A stretch of 64,000 nt of DNA, taken from assembly GCA_013178295.1 (NCBI GenBank), contig JABLWW010000002.1, forward strand, positions 327,788 to 391,787. The letters run 5' to 3'. This DNA comes from Anaerolineae bacterium (GTDB lineage Bacteria > Chloroflexota > Anaerolineae > Anaerolineales > Anaerolineaceae). Positions 53,091 through 62,480 of this stretch are shown one piece after another. A model generated the notes under the pieces. The model saw only the letters and a program-made list of their open reading frames with translations. It was not told where the DNA came from and made no database searches. The position numbers were made by a program, and so were the translations under genes. Positions within the stretch are counted from its first letter, which is position 1. Each line of letters begins with the position of its first letter.

Positions 53091-54479
53091 TTAGTCTTTT
53101 CCATATTTTGCAAAGTGGGCGCCGAAAATTTCCTCTTCGGTAGGTATCTTTGGTTCGATGGGAAAAGCGACCCAGGTCACATTCATCATGTGCTTGACCG
53201 AGATGTTCTCAGTGGTGATGTTTCCGCCCCAGGTGCCGCAGCCAAGGGTCATTGAAAATGGCATCCCGTTGACCCAATCACCGCTGTTGCCATAGCTTTG
53301 CGGCTGGCGCACCATCATGCGGCTGACCTTGGCTTTGGTAGCGAGTTCCATGATGTGCTCTCTGTTGGTGGAGTGAATGCCGCAGCTGTGGCCGTAGCCG
53401 CTCCAGGCGGTAATACGGATGACATAATCAACCGCTTCGCTAAACTCTTTGTATTTCCATAGGGTGAGCACGGGGGATAGTTTTTCTGCGGAGAACATAT
53501 CTTCGGGTCCAACCGCTTCACCAAGTACCATTAGAAAGGTGGTATTTTCAGGTACGGAGATGCCCGCTTCGGCGGCAATCTTTTTGGCGGATTGGGCAAT
53601 AATCTTCATGCTCAGGTGGGAGCCGTCAGGCCACATTGCAGCCTTGAGTTTTGCCCGATCTTCGCCGGTTACAAGGTAACCGCCGTGCGATTTGAGTTTT
53701 TCGACCACCTGATCAAAAATGCCTTCCTGGATAACTACTGAGTTCTCAGCGGAGCAGGAAGTGGCGTTGTCAAACGTTTTGCCTTTGAAAATCTTTTCAG
53801 CCGCATCGGCAATGTCGGCGGTTTCATCAACAACCACGACCGCATTTCCGGCGCCAACACCATAAGCGGGTTTTCCGCTGGCGTAAGCGGCTTTGACCAA
53901 TCCAGCGCCACCGGTCGCAAGAACAAGGTCAACGATTTTCATCAGTTCCTGGGTCAGCTCCATGGTAGGCTCTTTGATGTTTTGCACCAGATCAACAGGC
54001 GCTCCCACCTTGCGCAACCCTTCCCGCATGTGGTTGCAAATGGCTTCGCAGGTCTTTTTGGCACGCGGGTGCGGGGCAAAGATGACCGCGTTGCGGCATT
54101 TCAAGATGGGCAGACCATTGCAGGGCATGGTGGAGGAGGCATTGGTCATAGGAGTAATGGCACCAATCACACCCACAGGCTTAGCGATTTTAACCAAGCC
54201 TTTTTCTGGTATCTCTTCGATCACACCAACGGTTTTCACTCCTTGCAAGTCACGGAGGACGCCCAAAGTTTTCTTCATGTGCTTAACGACTTTATTTTCA
54301 TAGACCCCCAAACCGGTCTCTTCGTTAGCAAGCTTGGCAACCTCTTCGGCGGTGGAGCGTTTGTAAGACTCCCATCCCACCGAGAGCACCATTTCGTCTA
54401 CTTGTTCTTGAGACCAGAACTCAACAACTTTCTGTGCTTCACGCGCTTTGTGAAGCATCTCTTGAAGGTTATCAGACAT
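53091..54479 (-). CDS. CoA-acylating aldehyde dehydrogenase (SucD-like)
   Basis: A 462-residue aldehyde dehydrogenase of the acylating type, which makes acyl-CoA and NAD(P)H. Order: SQEQVDEMVLSVGWESYKRS, AKPVGVIGAITPMTNASSTM, HPRAKKTCEAICNHMREGL, GAGLVKAAYASGKPAYGVGAGNA, catalytic Cys in ATSCSAENSVVIQ, and the C-terminal TLGCGTWGGNITTENI. From memory, the order and words closely follow succinate-semialdehyde dehydrogenase (SucD) of Clostridium kluyveri and also sulfoacetaldehyde dehydrogenase SauS. In this amine cluster succinate semialdehyde to succinyl-CoA is the best guess. It is 178 bases after the agmatine deiminase gene, so it may have its own promoter. Confidence 0.88.
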   Translation of the reverse strand: MSDNLQEMLHKAREAQKVVEFWSQEQVDEMVLSVGWESYKRSTAEEVAKLANEETGLGVYENKVVKHMKKTLGVLRDLQGVKTVGVIEEIPEKGLVKIAKPVGVIGAITPMTNASSTMPCNGLPILKCRNAVIFAPHPRAKKTCEAICNHMREGLRKVGAPVDLVQNIKEPTMELTQELMKIVDLVLATGGAGLVKAAYASGKPAYGVGAGNAVVVVDETADIADAAEKIFKGKTFDNATSCSAENSVVIQEGIFDQVVEKLKSHGGYLVTGEDRAKLKAAMWPDGSHLSMKIIAQSAKKIAAEAGISVPENTTFLMVLGEAVGPEDMFSAEKLSPVLTLWKYKEFSEAVDYVIRITAWSGYGHSCGIHSTNREHIMELATKAKVSRMMVRQPQSYGNSGDWVNGMPFSMTLGCGTWGGNITTENISVKHMMNVTWVAFPIEPKIPTEEEIFGAHFAKYGKD

Positions 54480-54657
54480 ATCATTTCTCCTTGTTTTTGA
54501 TGGTTATACATAATTATGCCAGAATTAATCATTTAAATGCGAAATTTGACGGAGATTTTTGCGGGTTGTACGATTATCCTTTAGATAATACGCTTTTTTG
54601 TTTCAATTGTAATGTGCGAGGTGTCATATTATATAGATGTCTTATTTCTTGACTTTT

Positions 54658-55764
54658 TTATCCTTTGTGTGGTTTTGGCTGTTGCTGTGTAATGCAGTGA
54701 ATGTTGCCGCCGCCGAGAAGAATCTCGCGCGCGTAGATGCCAATTACCTGGCGCTCTGGCATCAATTGCTGCAGGGTGTGGAGCGCAGGGGCATCGGTGG
54801 GCAGGTTGAAGGTTGGTACGATAGCAGCGCCATTTGCCAGATAAAAGTTCACATAAGAGGCTGCCATGCGGTCGCCTTCTTGGCGCGGTAAAGTGCCTTC
54901 AACTTCGTCCACGCCCTGGCTCTCCTCCTTGGTAAGATATATTGGCCCGGGCTGATGTATTTTGTGGATTTCAAATTTGCGCCCCTGAGCATCAGTGGAC
55001 GTAGCCAGGCGGCGATATGCATCTGATGAGATCTCATATTGGGGGTCGTTGGTGTCATCTGTCCAGGTTAACGCAATCACCCCTGGTCGGATGAAACAGC
55101 AGAGATTGTCCACATGCCCATTAGTTTCGTCATTGTAAACACCTTTACCTAACCAAATGATTTTTTCCACGTTCAGGTATTCGATGAGATGGTTTTCTAT
55201 TTCCTCTTTGCTCAGATGGGGATTTCTGTTTGGGTTCAACAAACATTCTTCGGTGGTGATCAGCGTGCCTTCTCCGTCCACATGGATGGAGCCACCTTCG
55301 AGGACAAAGTTGCTGGCTTTGTAGCGGTCTATGCGCTCAATTTCCAGCACCTTTTGGGCTATCTGTGCATCCATGTCCCAGGGGAAGTATAGACCATCTT
55401 CCAAACCACCCCAGGCGTTAAATTCCCAATCCACACCGCGCACGTTGCCGTTCTTATCAATCACAAAAGTTGGCCCACAGTCGCGCATCCATGAATCGTT
55501 GTTACTCATCTCAACTACTCGTACTTGCGGCGGCAGCAGATGGCGCGCATTGCGGAACTGTTGTGCTGAAACGCACATGGTCACGTTTTCAAAGCGAGAT
55601 ATGACACTGGCGACTTCGGCAAATGCTTTTTGTGCTGGTTTGGCGCCCAGCCGCCAGTTATCTGGGCGTTCAGGCCAGATCATCCAGCAACCATCATGTG
55701 GCTCAAATTCGCCGGGCATGTAAAAACCGTCTTTTCTGGGGGTACTGGAAAGTAATGCGCTCAT
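54658..55764 (-). CDS. aguA: Agmatine deiminase family protein
   Basis: Agmatine deiminase hydrolyses agmatine to N-carbamoylputrescine and ammonia. The 368-residue protein has the guanidino-enzyme fold marks: [66 protein letters not shown] (catalytic His), and the nucleophile Cys in [14 protein letters not shown] at the C-terminus. Length and all catalytic words agree with AguA. The frame reaches back to 56007, but the ATG at 55764 (MSALLSST) is used since the extra part overlaps the carbamoyltransferase gene and does not match the family. Arginine-type deiminases are excluded by the fold words. Confidence 0.93.
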   Translation of the reverse strand: MSALLSSTPRKDGFYMPGEFEPHDGCWMIWPERPDNWRLGAKPAQKAFAEVASVISRFENVTMCVSAQQFRNARHLLPPQVRVVEMSNNDSWMRDCGPTFVIDKNGNVRGVDWEFNAWGGLEDGLYFPWDMDAQIAQKVLEIERIDRYKASNFVLEGGSIHVDGEGTLITTEECLLNPNRNPHLSKEEIENHLIEYLNVEKIIWLGKGVYNDETNGHVDNLCCFIRPGVIALTWTDDTNDPQYEISSDAYRRLATSTDAQGRKFEIHKIHQPGPIYLTKEESQGVDEVEGTLPRQEGDRMAASYVNFYLANGAAIVPTFNLPTDAPALHTLQQLMPERQVIGIYAREILLGGGNIHCITQQQPKPHKG

Positions 55765-55843
55765 TGGCTTGCTCTTTGCTGTTTGTGTGAGAGGGGATAG
55801 CTGTGCGGGTGTGTTATCTCCAGCCGCACAGCGGGAGTGCAAT

Positions 55844-56866
55844 TCATGAAGGAAAATTTTCCTCAAAATAGCTTTCGATGCGGCCCTTGTGATAAGCTTG
55901 CAGTTCTTTGGAGGGTCGTTTGAGCCGTGGATAGACAAAATAGACCAGCAAGCCTTTCTCAGTATGCAAACGGTTCTCTGCTTGGTCGAAGATAATAGAG
56001 CGGTCACAGTCCATGACTTCGTCGGTTACTTCTACACCTCGGGAAGCGGGAAGACAGTGCATAAATTTGCAATGAGAGGGCGCTTTTTTGAAAAGGTCCA
56101 TGTTTACCTGATATTTTGGCATGAAGGCTTTGCTGCGCTCGGGGATTTCAGCTTCCTGCCCTACCCACCACCAGAGGTCTGTGTAGATAAAATCGGCTTT
56201 GCTGACAGCGTCAACAGGGTCTTCAGTAACTCGAAACGACCCGCCAGATTTTTTGCAGTTCTCTTCCACGATTTTTACCCATGCTTCAGGTGGTTGATAG
56301 CGTTTTGGCCCTCCAAAAGTGAAGTGCATTCCCAGTTGGGTGCAGATCATCATGAGAGAGCTTGCCAGGTTGGTTGCATCGCCAATGAAAGTTACGTTGA
56401 ACTCCTCAAGCTTCTTTCCCAAAGGAGCATGTTCGAGCATGGTCACTACATCGCAGACGACCTGTGTGGGATGGTTGTAGTCGGTCAGTCCATTAATCAC
56501 TGGCACAGTGGCGGTGCGCGCCAGTTCGACCACCGTGCTATGCTTGAGTGTACGTGCCATGATGACATCCACGTAGCGTGAAATTACTTTTGATGTATCG
56601 TAAAGCGATTCGCGCGCCCCCAGATGAATTTCACCTGGTTTGAGATACAAGGCATGACCACCCAGTTCCGTCATGGCAACCTCAAAAGAGATGCGTGTAC
56701 GGGTTGATGGCTCTTCAAATAGCATCGCTAATGAGGCGCCTTCAAGCAGTTTGGGGGTGCAGCTTTGCTTATCCGCCTCTTTGATGATGCGAATCAGTTG
56801 GATGATTTTGAGCAGTTCGTCTTTTGAAAAATCTTGTGTGTCGATGAAGTGAGTTAATTGTGACAT
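55844..56866 (-). CDS. ptcA: Putrescine/ornithine carbamoyltransferase
   Basis: A 340-residue carbamoyltransferase. The carbamoyl-phosphate site reads [14 protein letters not shown] and [12 protein letters not shown]; the second-substrate part reads [19 protein letters not shown] and [20 protein letters not shown]. The C-terminal [16 protein letters not shown] with a long helix after it, and [13 protein letters not shown], look like putrescine carbamoyltransferase (PtcA/AguB-linked), which lets N-carbamoylputrescine be phosphorolysed to putrescine and carbamoyl phosphate. Ornithine carbamoyltransferase remains possible. GGAGGAA site fixes the ATG at 56866. Lies 79 bases before aguA in the same direction. 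Confidence 0.87.
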   Translation of the reverse strand: MSQLTHFIDTQDFSKDELLKIIQLIRIIKEADKQSCTPKLLEGASLAMLFEEPSTRTRISFEVAMTELGGHALYLKPGEIHLGARESLYDTSKVISRYVDVIMARTLKHSTVVELARTATVPVINGLTDYNHPTQVVCDVVTMLEHAPLGKKLEEFNVTFIGDATNLASSLMMICTQLGMHFTFGGPKRYQPPEAWVKIVEENCKKSGGSFRVTEDPVDAVSKADFIYTDLWWWVGQEAEIPERSKAFMPKYQVNMDLFKKAPSHCKFMHCLPASRGVEVTDEVMDCDRSIIFDQAENRLHTEKGLLVYFVYPRLKRPSKELQAYHKGRIESYFEENFPS

Positions 56867-56897
56867 GTATTCCTCCAAAAATTAAAAGTCATAAATG

Positions 56898-57386
56898 TTA
56901 AGAGATGTGGAAGTCTTCTTTTTTAGGCAGCCAGTCATCAAGGTTTTTCAGGATGCGTGGCACAAGAGCGTACCCCTTGACCTTCAGATTGTTGATGGAA
57001 GGCAGGGTATACGCAAGGAACTGCCGGAATTCCTCATTGTTTTTGAAACGGGCTTCAATGGAGATTTCGCCAGTTCCTTGACCGTAAGCCAGGTAAGAAA
57101 CATTTTGCATTGAAAGCAGCCGGGCGATAATTTCCTGCTCCCACTTGGGGTCTACTTCAAGAAAGATGTCGGTAGCGGTGACGTAGTCGAAGGCGTCAGG
57201 TTCAACAATAACGGTCGGACGGATGGCTTTTGTATCGATCAGACGCTGGATCCTTTTTCTCACAGTGCGTTCATTTGCGCCGACTTTTCGGGCAATGTCG
57301 GCAGCCGGCATGCGGGCGTCTGCGTGCAATGCGAGGATGATTTGATAGTCCAGATCGTCATACGTTTTGCTTTTTAATCGTCTCAT
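56898..57386 (-). CDS. Lrp/AsnC-family transcription regulator
   Basis: A 162-residue regulator. Residues 8-60 form the winged helix-turn-helix (LDYQIILALHADARMPAADI and ARKVGANERTVRKRIQRLID). Residues 70-150 are the RAM/AsnC ligand domain (DIFLEVDPKWEQEIIARLL, SYLAYGQGTGEISIEARF). Such regulators bind amino acids or related amines and form octamers on DNA. It is first in the leftward cluster, 31 bases before ptcA, so it probably controls the cluster and itself. The upstream gap has inverted repeats that could be its sites. Confidence 0.9.
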   Translation of the reverse strand: MRRLKSKTYDDLDYQIILALHADARMPAADIARKVGANERTVRKRIQRLIDTKAIRPTVIVEPDAFDYVTATDIFLEVDPKWEQEIIARLLSMQNVSYLAYGQGTGEISIEARFKNNEEFRQFLAYTLPSINNLKVKGYALVPRILKNLDDWLPKKEDFHIS

Positions 57387-57528
57387 GGCTATTCTCTATC
57401 CTTGAGATAGGTTATTGTGCTTCGATGCCTTTAGCTGTGTACGTAAAAACCCCGGGGACGCCTGTAAGAAAGGAAGCGTTTGCAATACCTTAATTTTTTT
57501 GCGATATTTGTTGATTCCGAGACAAAAA

Positions 57529-57541
57529 GCGAATTTTTCGC
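57529..57541. promoter_or_regulatory. Inverted repeat GCGAA-TTT-TTCGC, possible operator
   Basis: A perfect 5-bp inverted repeat around TTT, 143 bases upstream of the Lrp/AsnC start. Lrp/AsnC proteins bind such AT-centred dyads, but no footprint or second copy supports this one. Confidence 0.3.
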
Positions 57542-57621
57542 AATCTCGCAGCGCCACAGCGGATGAAGTGAAATGTAAAACGAACAAGGAAAAAGACAGG
57601 GAAAATATGGAGTAATTTGCG

Positions 57622-57646
57622 TTTCGGGTAAATTTTTATTCCGAAA
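57622..57646. promoter_or_regulatory. Inverted repeat TTTCGG-N13-CCGAAA, possible operator
   Basis: Two 6-base arms face each other across an AT-rich 13-base centre, fitting a dimeric regulator. No known consensus is matched. Confidence 0.25.
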
Positions 57647-57758
57647 AAGAAAGGACTATGGAGATGGAAGGTTATGAGTGTTGATAGTATGCATAAAACG
57701 GTATTTTTTTTGTTCCGTTTATGGCATCATTTTATGGCGAATCAGATCAAAAAGAAAG

Positions 57759-57779
57759 TGACAAATGTCATGTTTGTCA
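57759..57779. promoter_or_regulatory. Inverted repeat TGACAAA-N7-TTTGTCA
   Basis: Seven-base arms around TGTCATG. The centre repeats part of the arm. It is a candidate operator or weak hairpin; its target is unclear since the nearest downstream gene on the minus strand is the regulator. Confidence 0.25.
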
Positions 57780-57989
57780 TTCAAATTACCTAATAAACGA
57801 GAGGTCAAGGTTGGGGAAAATGCTGCTGATGTGTTTTCTAAAGAAAATTTTGATGTTAAACCGCTGTTCCGTGGCGAAGATGAGGACGTGGCGATAATGG
57901 AACAGGCGGCAAGGCTTATCGCCAATGCAAGGAAAATGGACAGTGGGAGAACAGCGAGCCGCTGCAGCACGGTTATCTCGTTGAACCAA

Positions 57990-59888
57990 TCAGTAAAAGG
58001 GGATAAAGGGGTCTTGATATTTGAACATGATCCATGTCGAAAGCAGTTGCAGTGCGACAATCAGATAAATTCCGAGCATGGTGTTTTTCCCAAAGAGCGA
58101 ACGGGATTCAACGGCGCTGAACAGGGTGATTGGAGGGAGCAGGAAGATCCATAATCTGGCAACTTCGCCACGTGTTTGCCCAAAGATGTTAAGCAGTACA
58201 AAAGCAAACATAAAAGCCATGCAAAAGGCATCCAGCGATTCCCCTTTGCCTTTGACAAGGGCGAATACAGATTGAGCGCAACGTGACAAGAAAAGTAAAA
58301 TGATCGGGATGCCTGCCCAATGGATAAACTCTCCGTTGTTCAGAAGTATGGCATCCAGGATTTGCTGGTAGCCTGTCTCAAAATCCTTAAGGTATTTGTG
58401 GCTGGCAATGGAATGCTGGTAGCGGAGCAACGGATCGTAATTTAACAGAAAATAGAATAGAAGTGTGGTTACAAGAAATCCAGTGATCAAGCCTAAAGCG
58501 GTCTTTATGTGGTGGGTTGGGTTATGACGGATGTTTTGCAAGAAATCAATGCCATACCAGATGGAAATGACGGCAGGGGTGAAAATCATGGAAAACGAGA
58601 AAAACAGCGCCAGATAGATGGCAATGCCAGTCATGAATGCCCAGTGAAAAGCATGTGTCTCGAGAGTGCGGAAAAATAGAAGCAACGTGCTCATCAATAG
58701 AAGCGGGTGAAGGAATTGATCCAGCTCCAGGTAAAACAGGATTACAGGCGGCAGGACAATATAGATTGCAGATGGAAGAAAAGCATTGCTTCTATCCCAT
58801 ATTTTTTTGCTTAGCTGACTCAAAGGAATCAACGTCAGCAAAGAGAGGGCAGGAAATATGTATGCCATGAAGACAGTCAGATGATAAAATCTGTCCTGCG
58901 GGGTATTTTCTGCCTGTATCAAGTTGGTGAGCTTCGCGGCTAGGATATACAGAGAAATGACGCCAGGTGGCTTGGTGGAAAGAAATATATTGTTGGCGTA
59001 ACGTGATTCGTACTTTCTGATAGAGTCTAACAGCGGCGGCATTTCAGACGCAATGATGGCGTAGTCCTTGTGCCCTGAGTTCACATAGCGGGTGCGAATG
59101 GACTCAAAACTTGCACCTTCCATGAAGGCAAAGCTTAGCTGGATAAAATATCCTATACAGATAAGGGCGAGCAGTTTGTGAATGTCTCTGGTTTGCGCTC
59201 TTGCAACGAACCACGCACAGATTAATGCGGCGACAAGAGCGGGCAGAAAAACAAGGTCTCTTTGCCCAATAGCTTTATGGGTGAATTCCCATGGCCAATA
59301 ACGGTTCGCGGCAAAAAATTGCATTCTGAAGAAAACAATTGCCCAGTTGAAAACGGTCAGTACCAACATCAGCATGAGCAGGGATATTTTTGCGATGACA
59401 GCCCATTGAACGAAATGTTTTTGCCGATATATTTGCGGGCAACTCAGCAGAACAAGGAAGATCCATTGCAGGCACACAAGCATAGCCCAGATGTAGAGAG
59501 AGTGGATGCGCTCAAATGCATTGGGTAACATGCCCAGATCTTTTGCGGCGGGGGAGTTAAAGAGGATCAATATAAAAATGCTGGTAACAAGAAAAACTGC
59601 AGGAGCTGTTATCGAAACCAGCAGATGATTTTCTTTTTGCAACGCGTTGTGAATCTGCGAGAGGTGGTTTCGATACCAGAAGGGAGCGAGTATCGAGCGG
59701 AGGGCGAGGTATAGAAGGATAAAGACGATAACTAACGCCAGCGTCCCAAGCAATAAACGCGAAAAAGAGAGGCCTAGAAAGGTAGCGTTCTTTTCCATAG
59801 AGGGTTTCCAGAAAAGAAGGACGATAGCTGCGATTCCTTCCAGCGCCGAGAGAAGCAGGAACAGTGTGTAATAGATAGGTTGTATCAT
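57990..59888 (-). CDS. Large polytopic membrane protein, GT-C-like
   Basis: A 632-residue membrane protein with about 14 helices. Outer-loop words include FEGASFESIRTRYVNSGHKD-like polar stretches (about 265-285), RYANNIFLSTKPPGVISLYI (300-320), which recalls the K-P-P-G word of GT39/83-like transferases, and a late YDPLLRYQHSIASHKYLKDF. A GT-C-type lipid-sugar transferase is possible, but no metal pair was clear. The ATG at 59888 is used; an upstream TTG-type reading to 59924 also exists. It is divergent from the MBL-fold gene. Confidence 0.6.
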   Translation of the reverse strand: MIQPIYYTLFLLLSALEGIAAIVLLFWKPSMEKNATFLGLSFSRLLLGTLALVIVFILLYLALRSILAPFWYRNHLSQIHNALQKENHLLVSITAPAVFLVTSIFILILFNSPAAKDLGMLPNAFERIHSLYIWAMLVCLQWIFLVLLSCPQIYRQKHFVQWAVIAKISLLMLMLVLTVFNWAIVFFRMQFFAANRYWPWEFTHKAIGQRDLVFLPALVAALICAWFVARAQTRDIHKLLALICIGYFIQLSFAFMEGASFESIRTRYVNSGHKDYAIIASEMPPLLDSIRKYESRYANNIFLSTKPPGVISLYILAAKLTNLIQAENTPQDRFYHLTVFMAYIFPALSLLTLIPLSQLSKKIWDRSNAFLPSAIYIVLPPVILFYLELDQFLHPLLLMSTLLLFFRTLETHAFHWAFMTGIAIYLALFFSFSMIFTPAVISIWYGIDFLQNIRHNPTHHIKTALGLITGFLVTTLLFYFLLNYDPLLRYQHSIASHKYLKDFETGYQQILDAILLNNGEFIHWAGIPIILLFLSRCAQSVFALVKGKGESLDAFCMAFMFAFVLLNIFGQTRGEVARLWIFLLPPITLFSAVESRSLFGKNTMLGIYLIVALQLLSTWIMFKYQDPFIPFY

Positions 59889-59945
59889 GGTATGATGTGG
59901 GATTATAACTGATTGGGGCAACAACTTGTGAATAGGATGTGGCAG

Positions 59946-60704
59946 ATGGCAAAGATCAATTTACTACAAGAAGGTATTTGGACGTGTGAGGTCTGGTTAG
60001 ATGGTTATGATATGGACGTACGGGGGGTGGTTATTTTGGGCGAGGAGAGGGCGGTTGTATGGGATACCTTGACCCATCCTCGAGATATGGAAGCGGTTGT
60101 ACCTCTGCTAAAAGGGAAAGACATTTGGGTTGTCTATAGCCACGCGGATTGGGATCATATTTGGGGCACATGTGGCTTGCCAGCAGCCGAGATTGTCAGC
60201 CACATATCGGCAGGCGATCGTTTTCAGAAGGAAGTTCACCAGACATTAAGACAAATGCGTGTGGAACGCCCTGGCGTATGGGACACAGTAAGCATTGTGT
60301 GTCCTACAGTCTTGTTCGATGATTATATGTGTATTAACCTTGGCAGCATATCGCTCGAGCTATATGCGCTGCCAGGACATACTATAGATAGTATTGTAGG
60401 CTTTATCCCAGAAAAGGGGGTTTTGCTGGGGGGCGATGCAATTGAGGATCCGTTTCCTGTTTTGGGGAGAAGTGAGTGTCTGAAAACTTGGATTGATGGA
60501 TTGCGTTACTGGAGCGAACATTTAGGAGTACGAATTGTCATACCTGCTCATGGTGCCATTGGGACACGCGATCTGATTGAACGCAACAGAGTATACCTGA
60601 CAGGGTTAACAGATGGCAGCAGTTCCCTCCCAGAAAACGTAGGCGAGTTTTATCGTCAATCGCATTTTTCTAACCTGGAGCTTGCCAAAAAAGCGTCTGG
60701 CTAG
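59946..60704 (+). CDS. MBL-fold metallo-hydrolase
   Basis: A 252-residue metallo-beta-lactamase-fold protein from the ATG at 59946 (ATG at 59937 is an alternative). The metal motif reads YSHADWDHIWG, so the second His of HxHxDH is Asp. Other metal words are ALPGHTIDSIVGF (third His), LLGGDAIEDPF (bridging Asp) and VIPAHGAIG (last His). Members include glyoxalases, hydrolases and oxidoreductases; the substrate is unknown. Single gene, convergent with the DUF3048 lipoprotein gene (16 bases between stops). Confidence 0.88.
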   Translation: MAKINLLQEGIWTCEVWLDGYDMDVRGVVILGEERAVVWDTLTHPRDMEAVVPLLKGKDIWVVYSHADWDHIWGTCGLPAAEIVSHISAGDRFQKEVHQTLRQMRVERPGVWDTVSIVCPTVLFDDYMCINLGSISLELYALPGHTIDSIVGFIPEKGVLLGGDAIEDPFPVLGRSECLKTWIDGLRYWSEHLGVRIVIPAHGAIGTRDLIERNRVYLTGLTDGSSSLPENVGEFYRQSHFSNLELAKKASG

Positions 60705-60720
60705 CTGCGTTTGGCAAAAT

Positions 60721-62031
60721 TTAGTCCTTTTCTGGGGATCTGATAAATGGCGGGGAAATGAAAGGCACTGCCCAGAAGCCCGAGCCAGGTTGACGCGATC
60801 TGATCAGCACATTGTATTCAGTGGAATCTGTGGTTTCGTAGTAGGGGTTGTTGAGCTGAAGAATCTCGACCCACGTTTGCCCAGGTTTTAGGGGGAACGG
60901 TTTGCCATCATAGGTGATGAAGCGGATTGGGCGCAGTTTGCCGGTTTGTTTTTCGATTTCTTCGCTGCGGGTTGTCCAGTAGATTTCGTACATTTGCCCA
61001 TCACGGAATAGCAGGGCGGGATAGCGATAAATGTATTTGAGCTCAATATCAAAGAGTGTTTCGTCGTAGCGGTAATAGTTTGTGTACAAGATGATCAGGT
61101 TTTCGATGGTAAGCGGTTCGTTGTTCAAGCCATCGTAGAAGAGTTCAAGAGGTGTCCCTGTACCTTTATCTTGGTAACGCAGATATGCCTGGCGCAGAGA
61201 ATCGTACTGCCAGAAGATTTGGTCGCCGGAATGGAAAGCGACCCAAACCTTGTGTGCTGGCTTGCCGTTGGCTGGTGGTATCGGTTCAAAGCGCTGCCCT
61301 GTCAGTATTGGATCGCCAAGACGTTTGCGTGTGTCGAGGGCAATTTGTTTTAACTCTTGTACTGACAGGCGTGCCCCGTTGATATTTTCCAGATTGGGGT
61401 TAGACACGATGGTGTATTCGTCCAGAAAAGGCAGAACGCGTGAAGACGCGCTGGCAATGACCATAAAACCGTTAAAGAACCTGCGCAGTGTCTCGTAAGG
61501 CAAACGCCCAGAACGAACAGGCCCCAGTTCAGAGTGGGGCGCATCAGGGGAAACTTGCTCAGGCGGATAATCTCCGTAGAAAACAGCAAGAAAGCGGCTG
61601 GCCCCCTCGCCGATGTACATTTCGTATATAAAAGTAGCGTAAGAAAGCCCGAGCTGGGGACGGGCGGTGACAGGGAAGTTTGTTATAGAGACCAGTGCAG
61701 GAGCATATATTTTCAGATTTTGTGGGTTGGCTACTGGTAACCCTGTAAGCGGGTTGATATTCTCCTCAAAATTGTAAGGTCCGCAGGGCATGGGAGTTGG
61801 GGTGAGCGTGGGCGTTGTTGTGGGCGTTGCGCTCGGGGATACTGTACTTGTGGGAGCATATTTTGTGGACGTGCTCGTTTGCTGAGGTAAGGACAGTAGT
61901 GTTGCCGTATTAATTAAAGGTTGTGGTGATTGGGGAGCGCAGCTTGCCAAAAACACCAGGGCGCAAATAGAGGATATAAGAAGAAACCATTTGACAAAGC
62001 GGCAATTAGATGTCCGTGCAAAGATGGGCAT
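60721..62031 (-). CDS. DUF3048 lipoprotein (YerB-like)
   Basis: A 436-residue protein. The start at 62031 gives a lipoprotein signal: basic RTSNCRFVK, a hydrophobic core WFLLISSICALVFL, and lipobox LASC. A Thr/Pro/Ser-rich linker follows to about 90. The DUF3048 domain begins with NPLTGLPVANPQNLKIYAPA, has SYATFIYEMYIGEGASRFLAVF, LGPVRSGRLPY and a long C-terminal part with YNVLIRSRQPGSGFWAVPF. The family is extracellular and of unknown role (YerB). The ATG overlaps the upstream membrane-protein stop (TAATG) and has AGGAAA upstream. Confidence 0.9.
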   Translation of the reverse strand: MPIFARTSNCRFVKWFLLISSICALVFLASCAPQSPQPLINTATLLSLPQQTSTSTKYAPTSTVSPSATPTTTPTLTPTPMPCGPYNFEENINPLTGLPVANPQNLKIYAPALVSITNFPVTARPQLGLSYATFIYEMYIGEGASRFLAVFYGDYPPEQVSPDAPHSELGPVRSGRLPYETLRRFFNGFMVIASASSRVLPFLDEYTIVSNPNLENINGARLSVQELKQIALDTRKRLGDPILTGQRFEPIPPANGKPAHKVWVAFHSGDQIFWQYDSLRQAYLRYQDKGTGTPLELFYDGLNNEPLTIENLIILYTNYYRYDETLFDIELKYIYRYPALLFRDGQMYEIYWTTRSEEIEKQTGKLRPIRFITYDGKPFPLKPGQTWVEILQLNNPYYETTDSTEYNVLIRSRQPGSGFWAVPFISPPFIRSPEKD

Positions 62032-62480
62032 TATGGTTTCCTGTAGTCGTGCGCTGGTTTTCTTGTAAGCCATGTGGCAGCCAGCAGGGCAAGCACCCCA
62101 AAACCATCGAAGATAATAAAGCGGAGGGCTGTATTTGCAAGAACCAGATGTTGTTCGGGAAGACTGACGAAGAGACTTGTTTCGCCAACAAGACCAATAC
62201 ATTGCATAATGTTGGAAGCGTATAGGCATGAACGATATTGTAGTGGGTTGATGATCGCAAACAAATAAGGCACGTTCCACATGAGAAACAAGATGCCCAA
62301 AGCCTGAACCATGATTTCACCGGGGATACCTTGAAGTTCGAATGCAGATACATACCCTGAAGGGAAGCAGATAAATGACACAGCGCACTGGACATTGAAA
62401 CAGAAAACTGTGCCGATCAGAACACGTGCTATCCAGGTGGTGTAGCGCGTATGGATGTTTCCTTTTTCAATTTTTGCCAA
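62031..62480 (-). CDS. Small polytopic membrane protein
   Basis: An about 149-residue protein with four hydrophobic helices ([51 protein letters not shown], and [18 protein letters not shown]). Not recognised. The start is uncertain: no in-frame ATG lies early; TTG at 62480 inside the end of ndk is the most likely, overlapping ndk by 14 bases. The last four bases overlap the DUF3048 gene start. It is probably co-transcribed with ndk. Confidence 0.55.
   Translation of the reverse strand: MAKIEKGNIHTRYTTWIARVLIGTVFCFNVQCAVSFICFPSGYVSAFELQGIPGEIMVQALGILFLMWNVPYLFAIINPLQYRSCLYASNIMQCIGLVGETSLFVSLPEQHLVLANTALRFIIFDGFGVLALLAATWLTRKPAHDYRKP

Larger units (their letters stand above)
57387..57989. 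other. 600-base gap with inverted repeats upstream of the regulator
   Basis: No gene is supported here. Notable items are CTATC-cttga-GATAG (57396-57410), GCGAATTTTTCGC (57529-57541), TTTCGG-N13-CCGAAA (57622-57646) and TGACAAA-N7-TTTGTCA (57759-57779). The area nearest the regulator (to about 57650) is AT-rich and likely holds its promoter and operators. The rest up to 57989, behind the membrane-protein stop, holds an open frame (57765-58154 rightward) that is not protein-like and overlaps the real leftward gene. Confidence 0.5.

Noticed and set aside
53091..54479. Sulfoacetaldehyde dehydrogenase of taurine degradation
   Set aside because: The protein is also near SauS in pattern, but no sulfonate gene (tauXY, sauT, xsc) is visible, while agmatine genes are.
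55765..56007. An N-terminal extension of agmatine deiminase
   Set aside because: It would overlap the carbamoyltransferase gene and does not match the family; the ATG at 55764 gives normal length.
57765..58154. Open frame of 129 codons on the plus strand
   Set aside because: It overlaps the end of the membrane-protein gene, has no ribosome site and no protein-like pattern; taken as a chance frame.
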